Shown here: piece after piece, positions 26,622-36,519 of the stretch
How positions within the stretch are numbered: the first letter of the stretch is position 1
How the letters are laid out: the number at the start of each line of letters is the position of its first letter
Assembly (NCBI GenBank): GCA_029060755.1
Contig: JAIDTI010000038.1
Span: forward strand, 1 to 36,525
Direction of reading: 5' to 3'
Source of the DNA: Ruminococcus sp.
GTDB taxonomy: Bacteria; Bacillota; Clostridia; Oscillospirales; Ruminococcaceae
Length of the DNA: 36,525 nucleotides
Notes under the pieces: model-generated
Databases searched by the model: none
What the model saw: the letters and a program-made list of their open reading frames with translations, nothing else
Told to the model about the DNA's origin: nothing
Position numbers and translations under genes: made by a program

Positions 26622-27221
26622 ATGAAAACTACAAAGAAAGGTTTCACACTCATTGAGCTTATCGTTGTTATTGCTATCATCGGTGTTCTCGCAGCTATTC
26701 TCGTACCTACAATGCTCGGCTACGTAAGAAAGTCTAAGCTCTCATCTGCTAACACAACAGCTTCTTCTGTTTACAAGGCTATCAACTCTGCTCTTACAGA
26801 ACTTGATGAAGAAGGTATTGATATAGGCGAAGACCTTTATATTAAGTATAATGGTACTGCATGGAGTACAGAAGATACTAGTGGTAAGCTTTCAGGTAAT
26901 TTAGGTGCAACTAAAAAGTTTGATACAAAGGTAGCTAATTTCTTTGCTGATATTACTAAAGTAAAAGAAGGCGTTCAGGCTGTTACTGCAAATGGTGGTT
27001 GTGTTGCTGTTGCTATTGCTTCTGACTCAACATATACAGGTACTTATCCTTCAGGTGTTGTAACATCAGATAACTATACAACTTATAAGGGCTCAGCTAA
27101 TTTAAAGTCGGCTCTTCAACATGCTGTTATCGTTGCTGCTGGTGGAAAGGGAGATGATGATGCACTTCCAAGCGGCTGCAATGGTTCTTATACAGCTGCT
27201 TATGCTGCAATTGGTGAATAA
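26622..27221 (+). CDS. pilA: Major type IV pilin
   Basis: The probable major pilin. The 199-residue prepilin has leader MKTTKKG, cleaved at G|F, and the mature N-terminus FTLIELIVVIAIIGVLAAILVPTMLGY with Glu5, the assembly helix. The globular part contains a Cys at about 129 and another near the end (LPSGCNGSY), a possible disulfide loop. It is strongly similar to the second pilin at 28492 over the whole length. The AGGAGG site is near-ideal, the promoter is near-consensus and a strong terminator follows, all fitting high expression. Ruminococcus albus is known to carry tandem pilin genes linked to cellulose binding; a like role here is inference. Confidence 0.93.
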   Translation: MKTTKKGFTLIELIVVIAIIGVLAAILVPTMLGYVRKSKLSSANTTASSVYKAINSALTELDEEGIDIGEDLYIKYNGTAWSTEDTSGKLSGNLGATKKFDTKVANFFADITKVKEGVQAVTANGGCVAVAIASDSTYTGTYPSGVVTSDNYTTYKGSANLKSALQHAVIVAAGGKGDDDALPSGCNGSYTAAYAAIGE

Positions 27222-27257
27222 AAAGCTGATATAATTTAATCTGTTTGAAATTAAAAT

Positions 27258-27288
27258 AAAACCTCTCTCCTTGTGGGAGGGGTTTTTT
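27258..27288 (+). terminator. Terminator after the major pilin
   Basis: A 12-bp stem (27258-27269 with 27275-27286, including wobble pairs) has a T run at 27283-27288. The next gene starts only 14 bp downstream, so it may be read from leak-through. Confidence 0.85.
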
Positions 27289-27301
27289 ATATGGAGAAGA
27301 A

Positions 27302-28444
27302 ATGAACATTGATAAGATAACACCATATATAGCAACGGGGCTTGCGTGTTCCGCACTTACAGCAGGAATATGCTATCTCTGCATGGGAAAATCAACAGGC
27401 GGAGAGAACGCTATAATAAAAGAGTGCAGGAAAATTATTGCCGAAAAAGGGAACCCCGATTTCAATGACAAATCTGCTGAAATCGGCATGATAAATGGCT
27501 ATCTGAACAGCGGAGGAGATAAATATACTTATTATTATGAGGTTTACAATGCAGATAAGACTGAAACACAGACAAGCTATGTCAATTCCGCAGGAACAGC
27601 TAAAGCAAGCGGTTTTCAGATTAGTATTTCAGCGGACGGAAATATACTGCTTACAGAAGTTACAGAGGGTCTTGCCGCCGATAAGCAAGGACTGAAAACA
27701 GGCGATATTATTACTCATATCAACGGCGTGAGCATCTCCGAACAGGGTTACGAAAATTACGCCAATAAAATTCTCGGCAAGCAGGATACGGAAGTCAATC
27801 TGACTGTAAACCGTGACGGCAAAATATTTGACATGACTTTCAGGCGTGATAATGTGTTGCTCCGTGAGGCAAACTGGGAGATGTTCGGTGATACAGCTTA
27901 TATTACTATTTCACATTTTAGTGAATTTTCAGCAAGCAATATGTCATCTGCTATGAAAGAAATCGGAAATGCTGATAAATTTATCATTGATTTGCGTAAT
28001 AACAGCGGAGGGCTTACCGAATATGCGCTTCAATCTGTTGATTATTTTGTTGATGAGTGTGAATGTATCATGTACTTGTATAACGGCTCGGAAGATGTAT
28101 ACTCAACAACTGACGGCGCAGTTGATGCCCCGATAGTTGTCCTTGTGAACGAAAATACGGCAAGTGCTGCGGAAATTTTTGCATCAATGTGCAAGCAGTC
28201 TGGCAGAAATGCGACAATAGTCGGCACGCAGACTTTTGGCAAAGGCATTTTTCAGGGTGATGAGATTTTGAGCAACGGCGGTAAACTGCACTACACGGCA
28301 GGCTATTTCACCGTCGGCGACTGGGACTGCTGGCACGATATCGGCATTACCCCTGATATAGTCGTTGAAATGGACAACGCACTTATCGGAACAGATGATG
28401 ATATTCAACTGAAAAAAGCTGTTGAATTGTTGAAAAAATATTGA
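27302..28444 (+). CDS. S41-family (C-terminal processing) protease with PDZ domain
   Basis: A 380-residue CtpA-like serine protease. Residues 8-28 form a membrane anchor or signal segment. The PDZ domain follows (about 95-180: GFQISISADGNILL, GLKTGDIITHINGVSI). The S41 domain contains DLRNNSGG, then NENTASAAEIFASM with the nucleophile Ser, and the general-base Lys in FGKGIFQG. All catalytic features look intact. It would act outside the membrane. A GGAG site precedes the ATG, and the gene sits between pilin genes directly behind the pilA terminator, which suggests low-level expression coupled to the pilin unit and a possible role in pilin or secreted-protein turnover. The substrate is unknown. 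Confidence 0.88.
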   Translation: MNIDKITPYIATGLACSALTAGICYLCMGKSTGGENAIIKECRKIIAEKGNPDFNDKSAEIGMINGYLNSGGDKYTYYYEVYNADKTETQTSYVNSAGTAKASGFQISISADGNILLTEVTEGLAADKQGLKTGDIITHINGVSISEQGYENYANKILGKQDTEVNLTVNRDGKIFDMTFRRDNVLLREANWEMFGDTAYITISHFSEFSASNMSSAMKEIGNADKFIIDLRNNSGGLTEYALQSVDYFVDECECIMYLYNGSEDVYSTTDGAVDAPIVVLVNENTASAAEIFASMCKQSGRNATIVGTQTFGKGIFQGDEILSNGGKLHYTAGYFTVGDWDCWHDIGITPDIVVEMDNALIGTDDDIQLKKAVELLKKY

Positions 28445-28469
28445 CAAACTGCTGATTTTCTGCTATAAT
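28441..28469 (+). promoter_or_regulatory. Promoter of the second pilin gene
   Basis: TTGACA at 28441-28446 overlaps the protease stop codon, and TATAAT is at 28464-28469 with a 17-bp spacer. An ATG at 28468 falls inside the -10, which excludes it as the start of the pilin. Confidence 0.85.
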
Positions 28470-28491
28470 GAAATCAGAAGGAGTGATTGTT

Positions 28492-29127
28492 GTGATAATC
28501 AGAAAAGGTTTTACTCTGATTGAATTAATTGTAGTTATCGCTATAATCGGTGTGCTTGCAATGGTACTTGTGCCGACAATGCTCGGATATATACGAAAGT
28601 CGAAAATATCTTCTGCCGACAGTTCGGCTTCACTCATGTATAAAGCAGTCAATTCAGCCCTGATAGAACTTGATGCAGAAAATATGGACACTGGCGGAAG
28701 TTATATAATTATATGGAAAAATGATGAGAAAAAGTGGGCTGTAAGCGGTGCATCGGAAAGTTTGAAACAGGAAGTCTTTGACAGCGGAATTTTTTCAAGA
28801 AAAGTAAGGAACTTTTTTGAAGACGTGGATAGGATAAAATACTGTGAGGCTGCTATGTGCGGAGGAACGTGCATAGCTATAACAGTTGCCCGTAATTCTA
28901 CATATGCGGGAACGTACCCGACAGGAGTTATAAGAACAGAGAACTATGAATCGTATGTTCCTGCGGACAGTCTTGCTCTGAACAGTTCTTTGGCAGATGC
29001 TATGATAATCTACTTCGGCGGAACTCCAACAAGTACACAAGATGCAGAAACAGCTGAAAAATCCGCATCTGAAAAAGGTTTTACAGTACATTTCGGTTAT
29101 AAGGGTCATTCAACTGTTTCCGTGTGA
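28492..29127 (+). CDS. Type IV pilin, paralogue of the major pilin
   Basis: A 211-residue prepilin that is read from GTG at 28492, seven bases after AAGGAG; the longer frame from 28468 begins in the -10 box. Leader VIIRKG, cleavage G|F, mature start FTLIELIVVIAIIGVLAMVLVPTMLGY with Glu5. The conserved core matches the pilin at 26622: RKSK.SSA, YKA.NSAL.ELD, then the second-half segment C.A...A..STY.GTYP.GV. Extra cysteines (CEAAMCGGTC) are unlike the first pilin and could make a different disulfide set. The likely origin is gene duplication. It may be a minor or conditional pilin. Confidence 0.88.
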   Translation: MIIRKGFTLIELIVVIAIIGVLAMVLVPTMLGYIRKSKISSADSSASLMYKAVNSALIELDAENMDTGGSYIIIWKNDEKKWAVSGASESLKQEVFDSGIFSRKVRNFFEDVDRIKYCEAAMCGGTCIAITVARNSTYAGTYPTGVIRTENYESYVPADSLALNSSLADAMIIYFGGTPTSTQDAETAEKSASEKGFTVHFGYKGHSTVSV

Positions 29128-29182
29128 AATAGTACACAAAAATATGCTGTAAAATTTGGTGAATATTTCCAAGAGAATATTG

Positions 29183-29211
29183 TTGACAAATTGTGAATAA
29201 TTTGCTATAAT
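29183..29211 (+). promoter_or_regulatory. Promoter of the third pilin gene
   Basis: TTGACA at 29183-29188 and TATAAT at 29206-29211, spacer 17 bp. The spacer begins AATTGTGAATAA, nearly the same as in the pilA promoter at 26497. Confidence 0.85.
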
Positions 29212-29245
29212 ATATTTGATTAAACTTGATTACAGGAGGTTTGCT

Positions 29246-29911
29246 ATGAAAAAGAAGGGCTTTACGCTTATCGAACTTATCATAGTTATTGCTATTATAG
29301 GTGTTCTTATGGGAGTTCTTATTCCGTCATGGGGTAATTATATGAGCCGTTCAAGAACAAGAGCACAGAATCTTAAAGCAAAAACTATCTTCAATGCCGC
29401 ACAGACTTTCGCAACGGATTTGAAATTCGCTGAACGCAGATATGTTAATATTCTGACAGATGCAAGTGCAAGTACAGCTAAAAAAATAGAAGCAGATGTA
29501 AATCTTATGGGAGTATGGGACGGCACAACGACTGAATGGTGCATTTATTTTAACGGAGAAGACGTGGGCTTCTGTAATATGACAGATTTCAAAGCTGGCG
29601 GTTATGTACCTAAAGCAACTGTGCCAGGTACTACAGAGGAACAGGACGTGAAAAAAATGACTTTATGTCAAGAATCAGCAAACAAACTTCGTGATTCAAT
29701 TAAAAATATTATAAATGAAAAAGAAACTATTTATAAGATTTATGTTAAGGATTATAAAGTTGTTTCAGTTGTTTCGTCACGTTTCAGAAATGACAGGTAT
29801 CTTGGAAGTTATCCGACAACACTTGATGACCTCGAAGATAAAGGTGTAGATGTTTCTGAAATAAGAGCAAATATGGTGAGAAACGCAAACATGAGCCAGT
29901 TTGGACTTTGA
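29246..29911 (+). CDS. Third type IV pilin-like protein
   Basis: A 221-residue prepilin starting at ATG 29246 after CAGGAGG; an in-frame start at 29216 lies between promoter and ribosome site. Its leader is only MKKKG, then FTLIELIIVIAIIGVLMGVLIP with Glu5. The globular part diverges from the other two pilins and has a conserved-looking WGNYMSRSRTRAQNLKAKTIFNAAQ helix, two cysteines (WCIYFNGEDVGFC), and a DRYLGSYP segment near the C-terminus. It is the last pilin and the right border of the pilus locus. It could be a minor pilin or an alternative major subunit. Confidence 0.85.
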   Translation: MKKKGFTLIELIIVIAIIGVLMGVLIPSWGNYMSRSRTRAQNLKAKTIFNAAQTFATDLKFAERRYVNILTDASASTAKKIEADVNLMGVWDGTTTEWCIYFNGEDVGFCNMTDFKAGGYVPKATVPGTTEEQDVKKMTLCQESANKLRDSIKNIINEKETIYKIYVKDYKVVSVVSSRFRNDRYLGSYPTTLDDLEDKGVDVSEIRANMVRNANMSQFGL

Positions 29912-30016
29912 TTTTATAAAAACGCAGTCTTTAGGTCAATACTCATATAGAAGTTTTCCAAAAACAAATATGACAGACTTATACAGCAGGCTATGAAATG
30001 AAAACAGGTGGATACT

Positions 30017-30148
30017 ATGAAATATCTGCCTATTTTTGAATTATTGAGAACAGTTTTTTGTTTAAAAAATATAAGCAAAAAGATGATGCCTTACGTTTGT
30101 ACACAAGGCATCACCCATACTCTCTCTCTTTTTCAAAAGGAGTATTAG
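30017..30148 (+). CDS. Possible 43-residue small protein
   Basis: ATG at 30017 follows AGGTGG with good spacing, and the frame runs to TAG at 30146. The product MKYLPIFELLRTVFCLKNIS... has no recognisable domain. A GATGCCTT/AAGGCATC hairpin lies inside it, so the segment may instead be non-coding. The rest of 29912-30163 shows no gene. Confidence 0.2.
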   Translation: MKYLPIFELLRTVFCLKNISKKMMPYVCTQGITHTLSLFQKEY

Positions 30149-30163
30149 CTTTCTTTTAAAAAC

Positions 30164-30196
30164 AGCACCGCAGGAATGTTTTTATCCTACGGTGCT
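30164..30196 (-). terminator. Hairpin at the end of the dockerin pseudogene
   Basis: AGCACCG plus AGGA at 30164 onward pairs with TCCTACGGTGCT ending at 30196 (one mismatch). Read leftward it ends in GTTTTTAAAAG, a fair terminator for the minus strand. Confidence 0.7.
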
Positions 30197-30242
30197 TTCT
30201 GTTTGTCCCATTATATTGGAATAAAACCCTATATATTCTCTC

Positions 30243-32173
30243 TTATTGTGCAGACTGAGAGTTAATTATAAGTTTTCTCATTTCAATCATGTCAAATACA
30301 TTAAGTCTGCCATCTTCACATATATCTGCGGCTTTCCAGTTGACAAGTTCAATGTCAGGTTCATCTAAAAGCCACTTCTGAAGAAGAACAGCATCAGCTA
30401 CATTAAGTTTATTGTCATTATTAATATCACCTTGTATTTCAGACTTATTATAAACTTTGAAATATACAGATTTACTATCCAAACCGCCTAATCCATTAGA
30501 AACACTAACATATGCTGAATATTCCCCAGCTTCTGTAAGCGTTAATTCATATACTGCATCTTGCATTGAACCAGTAGTAATTCTTTCTTTCTCTTTATCA
30601 ATACCAATCCAATATTCACTTGCATAATCAGAATTGGCTTTAAGGCGAATAGTATCTCCTACAAAATATATTGTTTTTTCATCAATTATTTCTAAAGTTC
30701 CAAATGTAGGTGCTTTATCGTAAACTGAAAAATAAATTCTGTCACTGTCAATGCCACCGTACTTATTTGAAATGCTAACATATGCTGAATATTCTCCCTT
30801 TTCTGTAACTACAACCGAATGTCTTCCATTCTGCATTTCTTCAGTAATAATACACTCTGAACCTTTATCAAAACCAAGCCAGTACTCAGTCGCCAAATTA
30901 GATATTACTACTAATGGAATTGTTTCTCCAACTACAAATTTATATTGTCCCCATTCAGATTCAAGTTTTCCATATGTTGGAGATTTATCATAAACTGTAA
31001 ATTCAATCCATTTACTATCAACATAACCAAGTGTATTTGACGATGTAACATATGCTCCATAATTTCCTGCCTTATCAAAAGTAAGTGTCAGGTTACCATT
31101 ATACATTTCTTGTGTAGTATATCGTTCAGTTTCATTATCAATACCTATTCAATAAGAACTTGCAAGGTCTGATGAAGCTGTAAATGTTATTTCTTCTCCA
31201 ACAGCAACTTTAACTTTATTTGCTTCAAGTATGCTATAGGTCGGAGCTGAATCATATATTGTAAAATTAATCCACTGACTATCAACATATCCAAGTGAAT
31301 TTAATGATGTGACATACGCTCCATAGGAACCAGCTTCATTAAAAGTCAAAGTTAATTGTCCATTTGGCATTTCTTGAGTTAAATATCTTCCTGATTTGTT
31401 GTCAATACCTATCCAATAAGCACTTGCAAGTTCTGACGAAGCTGTAAATGTTATTTCTTCTCCAACTTTTGCTATATATTTATCAGCTAAAAGTTCACTT
31501 GATATTGGTGTAGTATCATAAACAATAAAGCTAATCCAATTACTATCGATATAACCTACAGAATTATAAGATGTAACATACGCTTCATAAGAACCTGCTT
31601 CATTAAATGTTAAAGCTAGTTGCCCATTTGACATTTCTTGAGTAATGTATCTACCATTTTTATTATCCACACCTATTGTAAATCCTGTTGCATAAATAGT
31701 TGAACCAGATACCGATTCGACAATACCAACATGATAGCCACTGTTGCTGCTGCTTGTGGAGTATAATCTCTTCCATGCCATACACCTTTTGCCTTAAAGA
31801 AATCCATTGCATCAACTGTTCCTGCTGTTCTTTTAATTACATCTGACGGAACACCTGCCTGTTTTGCACACCATGCAATAAAACTCTAGCACCACATATA
31901 TTTATATGAACCTTCAATTTTATACAACTCTACATTATACTTTGTATAGTTGTCGCTTCCATTTGTCGTACCCTCAAGGCTTCTCTCATGATAGCCTACT
32001 TGCGTCTGAGCAATTGCAACAATATCAAAACGCTGATTTCCAGTATTGGTATGCGTATTTTCATATACTGCATTTGTTTCCAATAGCACAGATATTTTCG
32101 TGGGTAAAGCCGTGCAGACCGAAAATATCATGATTATTGTCGTAATTAAAGAAAATAAACGTTTGTTTTTCAT
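30243..32173 (-). pseudogene. Decayed secreted CHAP-repeat-dockerin protein
   Basis: The original gene started at ATG 32173 after AGGAGGT. It shows a signal peptide (MKNKRLFSLITTIIMIFSVC), a CHAP-type amidase/peptidase domain whose Cys lies in YMWC and His in SGYHVGIVE, four full and one partial 85-90-residue repeats, and a C-terminal type I dockerin at 30243-30431 (loops GDINNDNKLN and ADICEDGRLN). Three lesions break it: an in-frame TAG at 31886-31888 just after YMWC, a frameshift or small deletion at about 31745-31765 within the usual YTPQxGDIIFF region, and an in-frame TGA at 31149-31151 where the sister repeats have Trp in SxYWIGID. Reading continues cleanly between lesions. An intact version would cut peptidoglycan or peptides while tethered to a cellulosome-like scaffold. 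Confidence 0.85.
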
Positions 32174-32363
32174 AATAGACCTCCTGAATTTATTTTTTTT
32201 AAATGAAACAAACAGATTTATCAACCTTCTCACCCGTGATATAATATAAGTGGAAATATCATATCACTTTTCTCAAAACAGACAAATTTATGAAAACTTC
32301 TCAAAACGGCGTAGATTCGCATATATTTTATTTTCAAGATGCCAATCTGACAACAAAATACAA

Positions 32364-33455
32364 CTAAAGGCACATACACATACTGTTCATCAGTTTTCGC
32401 TCGTGGGAACAGTCGGGGTGGATATAGCGGTTAAGCGTAAGATTTACGCTGCTGTGACCGAGAATTACAGACAACGTTTTCACATCAAAGCTTTTTTCGT
32501 CACAATTCGTAGCAAATGTATGGCGAAGTTTGTGAAAGTTATGATTTTCTATTTCAGCATATTTAAGCATCTTTTTATAACGGTACTGCATAGTACGGGG
32601 TTTGATGACTTTATCCGAACCCGACAGAATAAAAAAATCAGCTTCGTTTTGGAACATTTTAAAATATTCCATAAAAAAGTCAGGTATAGCTACGCTTCTA
32701 AATGACGTTTCAGATTTCGGAGTTGAAATTATTACTTTTGTTTTTCTGTCGCCATTAGCTGAACTGATTCGCTGAACTGCTCTTCTGATATGCAAAATCC
32801 TGTTGTCAAAGTCCACATCACTCCATTTCAAGCCACAAAGTTCACCAATACACAGTCTCATAAAAAGAGAAATCAGGATTCCAAAAGCTGTAAGTGACAT
32901 ATTTGCTTTGAGATAAGAAACAAGCCTTTTCTGTTCTGTATCGCTGATTTTTTCAATCTGTTTCTTTTCAGCTTTTGGAAGTATAACATTTTTCAGCGAC
33001 AGTTTAAATCCATATTCCTCCTGAGCGTATTTCAGCATTGACTTAAAAACCGTAAAAATATCCCTTACATAGCTTGCAAAAAGTCCATCTGCAAGTTTTT
33101 TGTTTATAAACTCATTTATTCTGCCTGCCAACATGTCTGCACACGGAATATCAGCAAATTTAGGCAATATATGTTTCTCAAACTTCGCTTTGTAATTTGC
33201 AAAAGTAGACTCTTTAACACGATTTACTACAGCATTCAGCCATTCATTATAAATCTTGCCGACAGTAATATATCTTCCCGAAAGATAGCGTGATGCCACC
33301 TCACAACCAATAAGAACTTTGTGTTCAGCTTCATCATAAGTTCTGCCATAGACATACTGATACTGCGCCTTGCCGTTATCATCATAGCCAATAATAAATT
33401 TTCCCATATATCGTCCGTCTTTACGCTTTGTTATATTCACACCTTTGTTTTCCAT
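32364..33455 (-). CDS. Tyrosine recombinase/integrase, probably inactive
   Basis: A 363-residue phage/ICE-type integrase. The N-terminal DNA-binding strand region (ITKRKDGRYMGKF) is AP2-like, followed by a SAM-like core-binding domain (about 65-150) and a catalytic domain (about 170-355). Catalytic candidates are K247, H308 and R311 in HKLRH, H334 in LGHSS, and Y344 in NRYIHP. The first arginine is missing: the usual GLRIGE box reads RLCIGE, with C202 in its place. Two codons fit C:G-to-T:A transitions. ATG 33455 follows GGAGGG; the longer frame from 33593 starts inside the promoter. The 130-bp gap to its left holds no gene. Confidence 0.85.
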   Translation of the reverse strand: MENKGVNITKRKDGRYMGKFIIGYDDNGKAQYQYVYGRTYDEAEHKVLIGCEVASRYLSGRYITVGKIYNEWLNAVVNRVKESTFANYKAKFEKHILPKFADIPCADMLAGRINEFINKKLADGLFASYVRDIFTVFKSMLKYAQEEYGFKLSLKNVILPKAEKKQIEKISDTEQKRLVSYLKANMSLTAFGILISLFMRLCIGELCGLKWSDVDFDNRILHIRRAVQRISSANGDRKTKVIISTPKSETSFRSVAIPDFFMEYFKMFQNEADFFILSGSDKVIKPRTMQYRYKKMLKYAEIENHNFHKLRHTFATNCDEKSFDVKTLSVILGHSSVNLTLNRYIHPDCSHERKLMNSMCMCL

Positions 33456-33571
33456 TCTGTAACCCTCCAAATAATCTGAAATCGGCAATATGCACATTTC
33501 AGATATTTCTTTTATAGACAATCTGCTGATTTTGTGTATTCTACTTGCAATTTCAGGAAAAATCATGTATA

Positions 33572-33600
33572 ATTTTATCAGGGAAAAGTGCATTGTTCAA
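33572..33600 (-). promoter_or_regulatory. Promoter of the integrase gene
   Basis: Minus-strand TTGAAC (33600-33595) and TAAAAT (33577-33572), spacer 17 bp, about 115 bp before the integrase ATG. Confidence 0.55.
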
Positions 33601-33682
33601 ATGTACATTCTTGGTAAAATCAACAGGTTTTCGTGAAATTGTCTGTTTCAAGAAATCAGCTGTTTTAATTATAAGGGTTTAA

Positions 33683-33710
33683 TGCGCTGATACTGCGCTT
33701 TAGGTGCGCT
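33683..33710. repeat. Three TGCGCT direct repeats with exact 11-bp spacing
   Basis: TGCGCT occurs at 33683-33688, 33694-33699 and 33705-33710, each separated by five bases. The helical-turn spacing resembles protein-binding iterons or integrase arm sites. It lies just upstream of the integrase gene. Confidence 0.55.
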
Positions 33711-33730
33711 GAATATGTGAAAAATTAAAA

Positions 33731-33765
33731 ACTCCTTACGGTTTTTTGTCCGTAAGGAGTTTTTT
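33731..33765. terminator. Bidirectional terminator left of the MobC-like fragment
   Basis: ACTCCTTACGG at 33731-33741 pairs perfectly with CCGTAAGGAGT at 33750-33760, with A runs before and T runs after, so it can end transcription on both strands. Confidence 0.9.
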
Positions 33766-33767
33766 AT

Positions 33768-33893
33768 CTATTCGCCTGAGAGTTCCTCTGATTTACACAT
33801 TCCGCTGTTCTGAAGCTTACGCTTGATAACGTCTATTTCTGCCTGACTTACTCTTATTTTCAGATACTGATTACGCTTGTTCCTATCTTCCAT
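33768..33893 (-). CDS. Short MobC-like relaxosome fragment
   Basis: The 41-residue product MEDRNKRNQYLKIRVSQAEI... begins like MobC/ribbon-helix-helix mobilisation proteins (NKR.Q.L.IRVS..E...I....SGM), which bind oriT with a relaxase, but it stops after SGMCKSEELSGE where full proteins continue. No ribosome site of quality is present; the frame could extend upstream to an ATT. It is probably a remnant of a mobilisable element. No relaxase gene is found in the window. Confidence 0.35.
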   Translation of the reverse strand: MEDRNKRNQYLKIRVSQAEIDVIKRKLQNSGMCKSEELSGE

Positions 33894-33951
33894 TTTTTCA
33901 TTTTCTTTTCTCTTGTTAATTCAAAAATCGGGGTTCAAGGGGTTTCCACTT

Positions 33952-34008
33952 GCAAGCATTGTATTGTGTGGGTTTTCAGTTTCTGTACCCACACAATACC
34001 GAGCTTGC
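33952..34008. repeat. Long inverted repeat, candidate oriT
   Basis: Arms of 22 nt at 33952-33973 and 33987-34008 match except for a 3-nt internal mismatch, with a 13-nt loop. Outer arms are GCAAGC/GCTTGC, inner arms GTATTGTGTGGGT and its complement. Its place beside a MobC-like fragment resembles the oriT of Gram-positive mobilisable elements; a nick site is not proven. Confidence 0.45.
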
Positions 34009-34018
34009 TACATTAGTT

Positions 34019-34048
34019 TTCGCCCTGCGGGCGAATTTTAATTTTTTT
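34019..34048 (+). terminator. Hairpin with T tail
   Basis: TTCGCCC at 34019-34025 and GGGCGAA at 34029-34035 flank TGC, and a T-rich run follows to about 34048. It is likely a terminator or part of the mobile element's origin region. Confidence 0.7.
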
Positions 34049-34358
34049 GAGATTTCATTCTCAAAAAATATCCGTTTCTTTATAATTGGTATTATGCAAC
34101 TTCTCCTTTTTCTTCTGTCAGAATAATAATATTTTCACTTTAACGAATCAGAAAAATCAACAGTATAAAGTGATTTTGATTTTTTGACATTCAATTTTCA
34201 TCGGTGCATTTTGCGGAACGGAATTTGAAAATTCAGTCTGAACTTCGTTGATTCTGCGGCTGGATTTTTTCTTTTCAGTATGCTATAATTGATTTATAAA
34301 AATTCAACGGCAAGAAAAAAGAGAAAGCAAAGCCGTTCCGAAATAGAGAAAAGAAGCT
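34049..34358. other. Gap with remnant sequence before the TnpW-like gene
   Basis: No complete gene. A minus-strand open frame at 34157-34282 (41 codons, no good start, ending KIKITLYC) may be a leftover C-terminus. A TATAAT at 34284-34289 could serve the next gene, though no clear -35 accompanies it. Confidence 0.4.
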
Positions 34359-36283
<1,925 letters not shown>

Positions 36284-36390
36284 CATTCAAATCTTAAAAA
36301 CTTCTTTATGTGTGTTGCACTTTTGACTGTGTTTTTTGTTTTTTTGGTATATTTGACATAAAGCCATATTTTTTGTTGAGATTATTTTAC

Positions 36391-36419
36391 TTGACAAACG
36401 GAAAAATACGTGATATAAT
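36391..36419 (+). promoter_or_regulatory. Distal (P1) promoter of a tandem pair
   Basis: TTGACA at 36391-36396 and TATAAT at 36414-36419 with a 17-bp spacer ending in GTGA. It is exactly 100 bp before a near copy. Confidence 0.9.
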
Positions 36420-36490
36420 AATAAAGCTGTCGGACGAGAGAGCAAAATGAAATGTCACGAAAATTTTTTAAAAAAAGTTTGAAAAAGTAC

Positions 36491-36519
36491 TTGACAAATC
36501 AAAAATAATGTGATATAAT
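36491..36519 (+). promoter_or_regulatory. Proximal (P2) promoter, probably of an rRNA operon
   Basis: TTGACA at 36491-36496 and TATAAT at 36514-36519, spacer 17 bp. It is preceded by an A/T-rich UP-like stretch (36460-36490). Tandem consensus promoters of this kind are typical of rRNA operons in Firmicutes; the transcribed region is outside the window. Confidence 0.85.

Noticed and set aside
30243-32173. Stop-codon recoding (TGA or TAG read through) in the dockerin gene
   Set aside because: TGA and TAG end intact genes elsewhere in the window (the phosphorylase and the integrase), Trp is written TGG in sister repeats, and a frameshift is also present, so decay is simpler.
33683-33710. Short CRISPR-like array
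   Set aside because: Repeats are only 6 bp with 5-bp spacers, and no cas genes are present.
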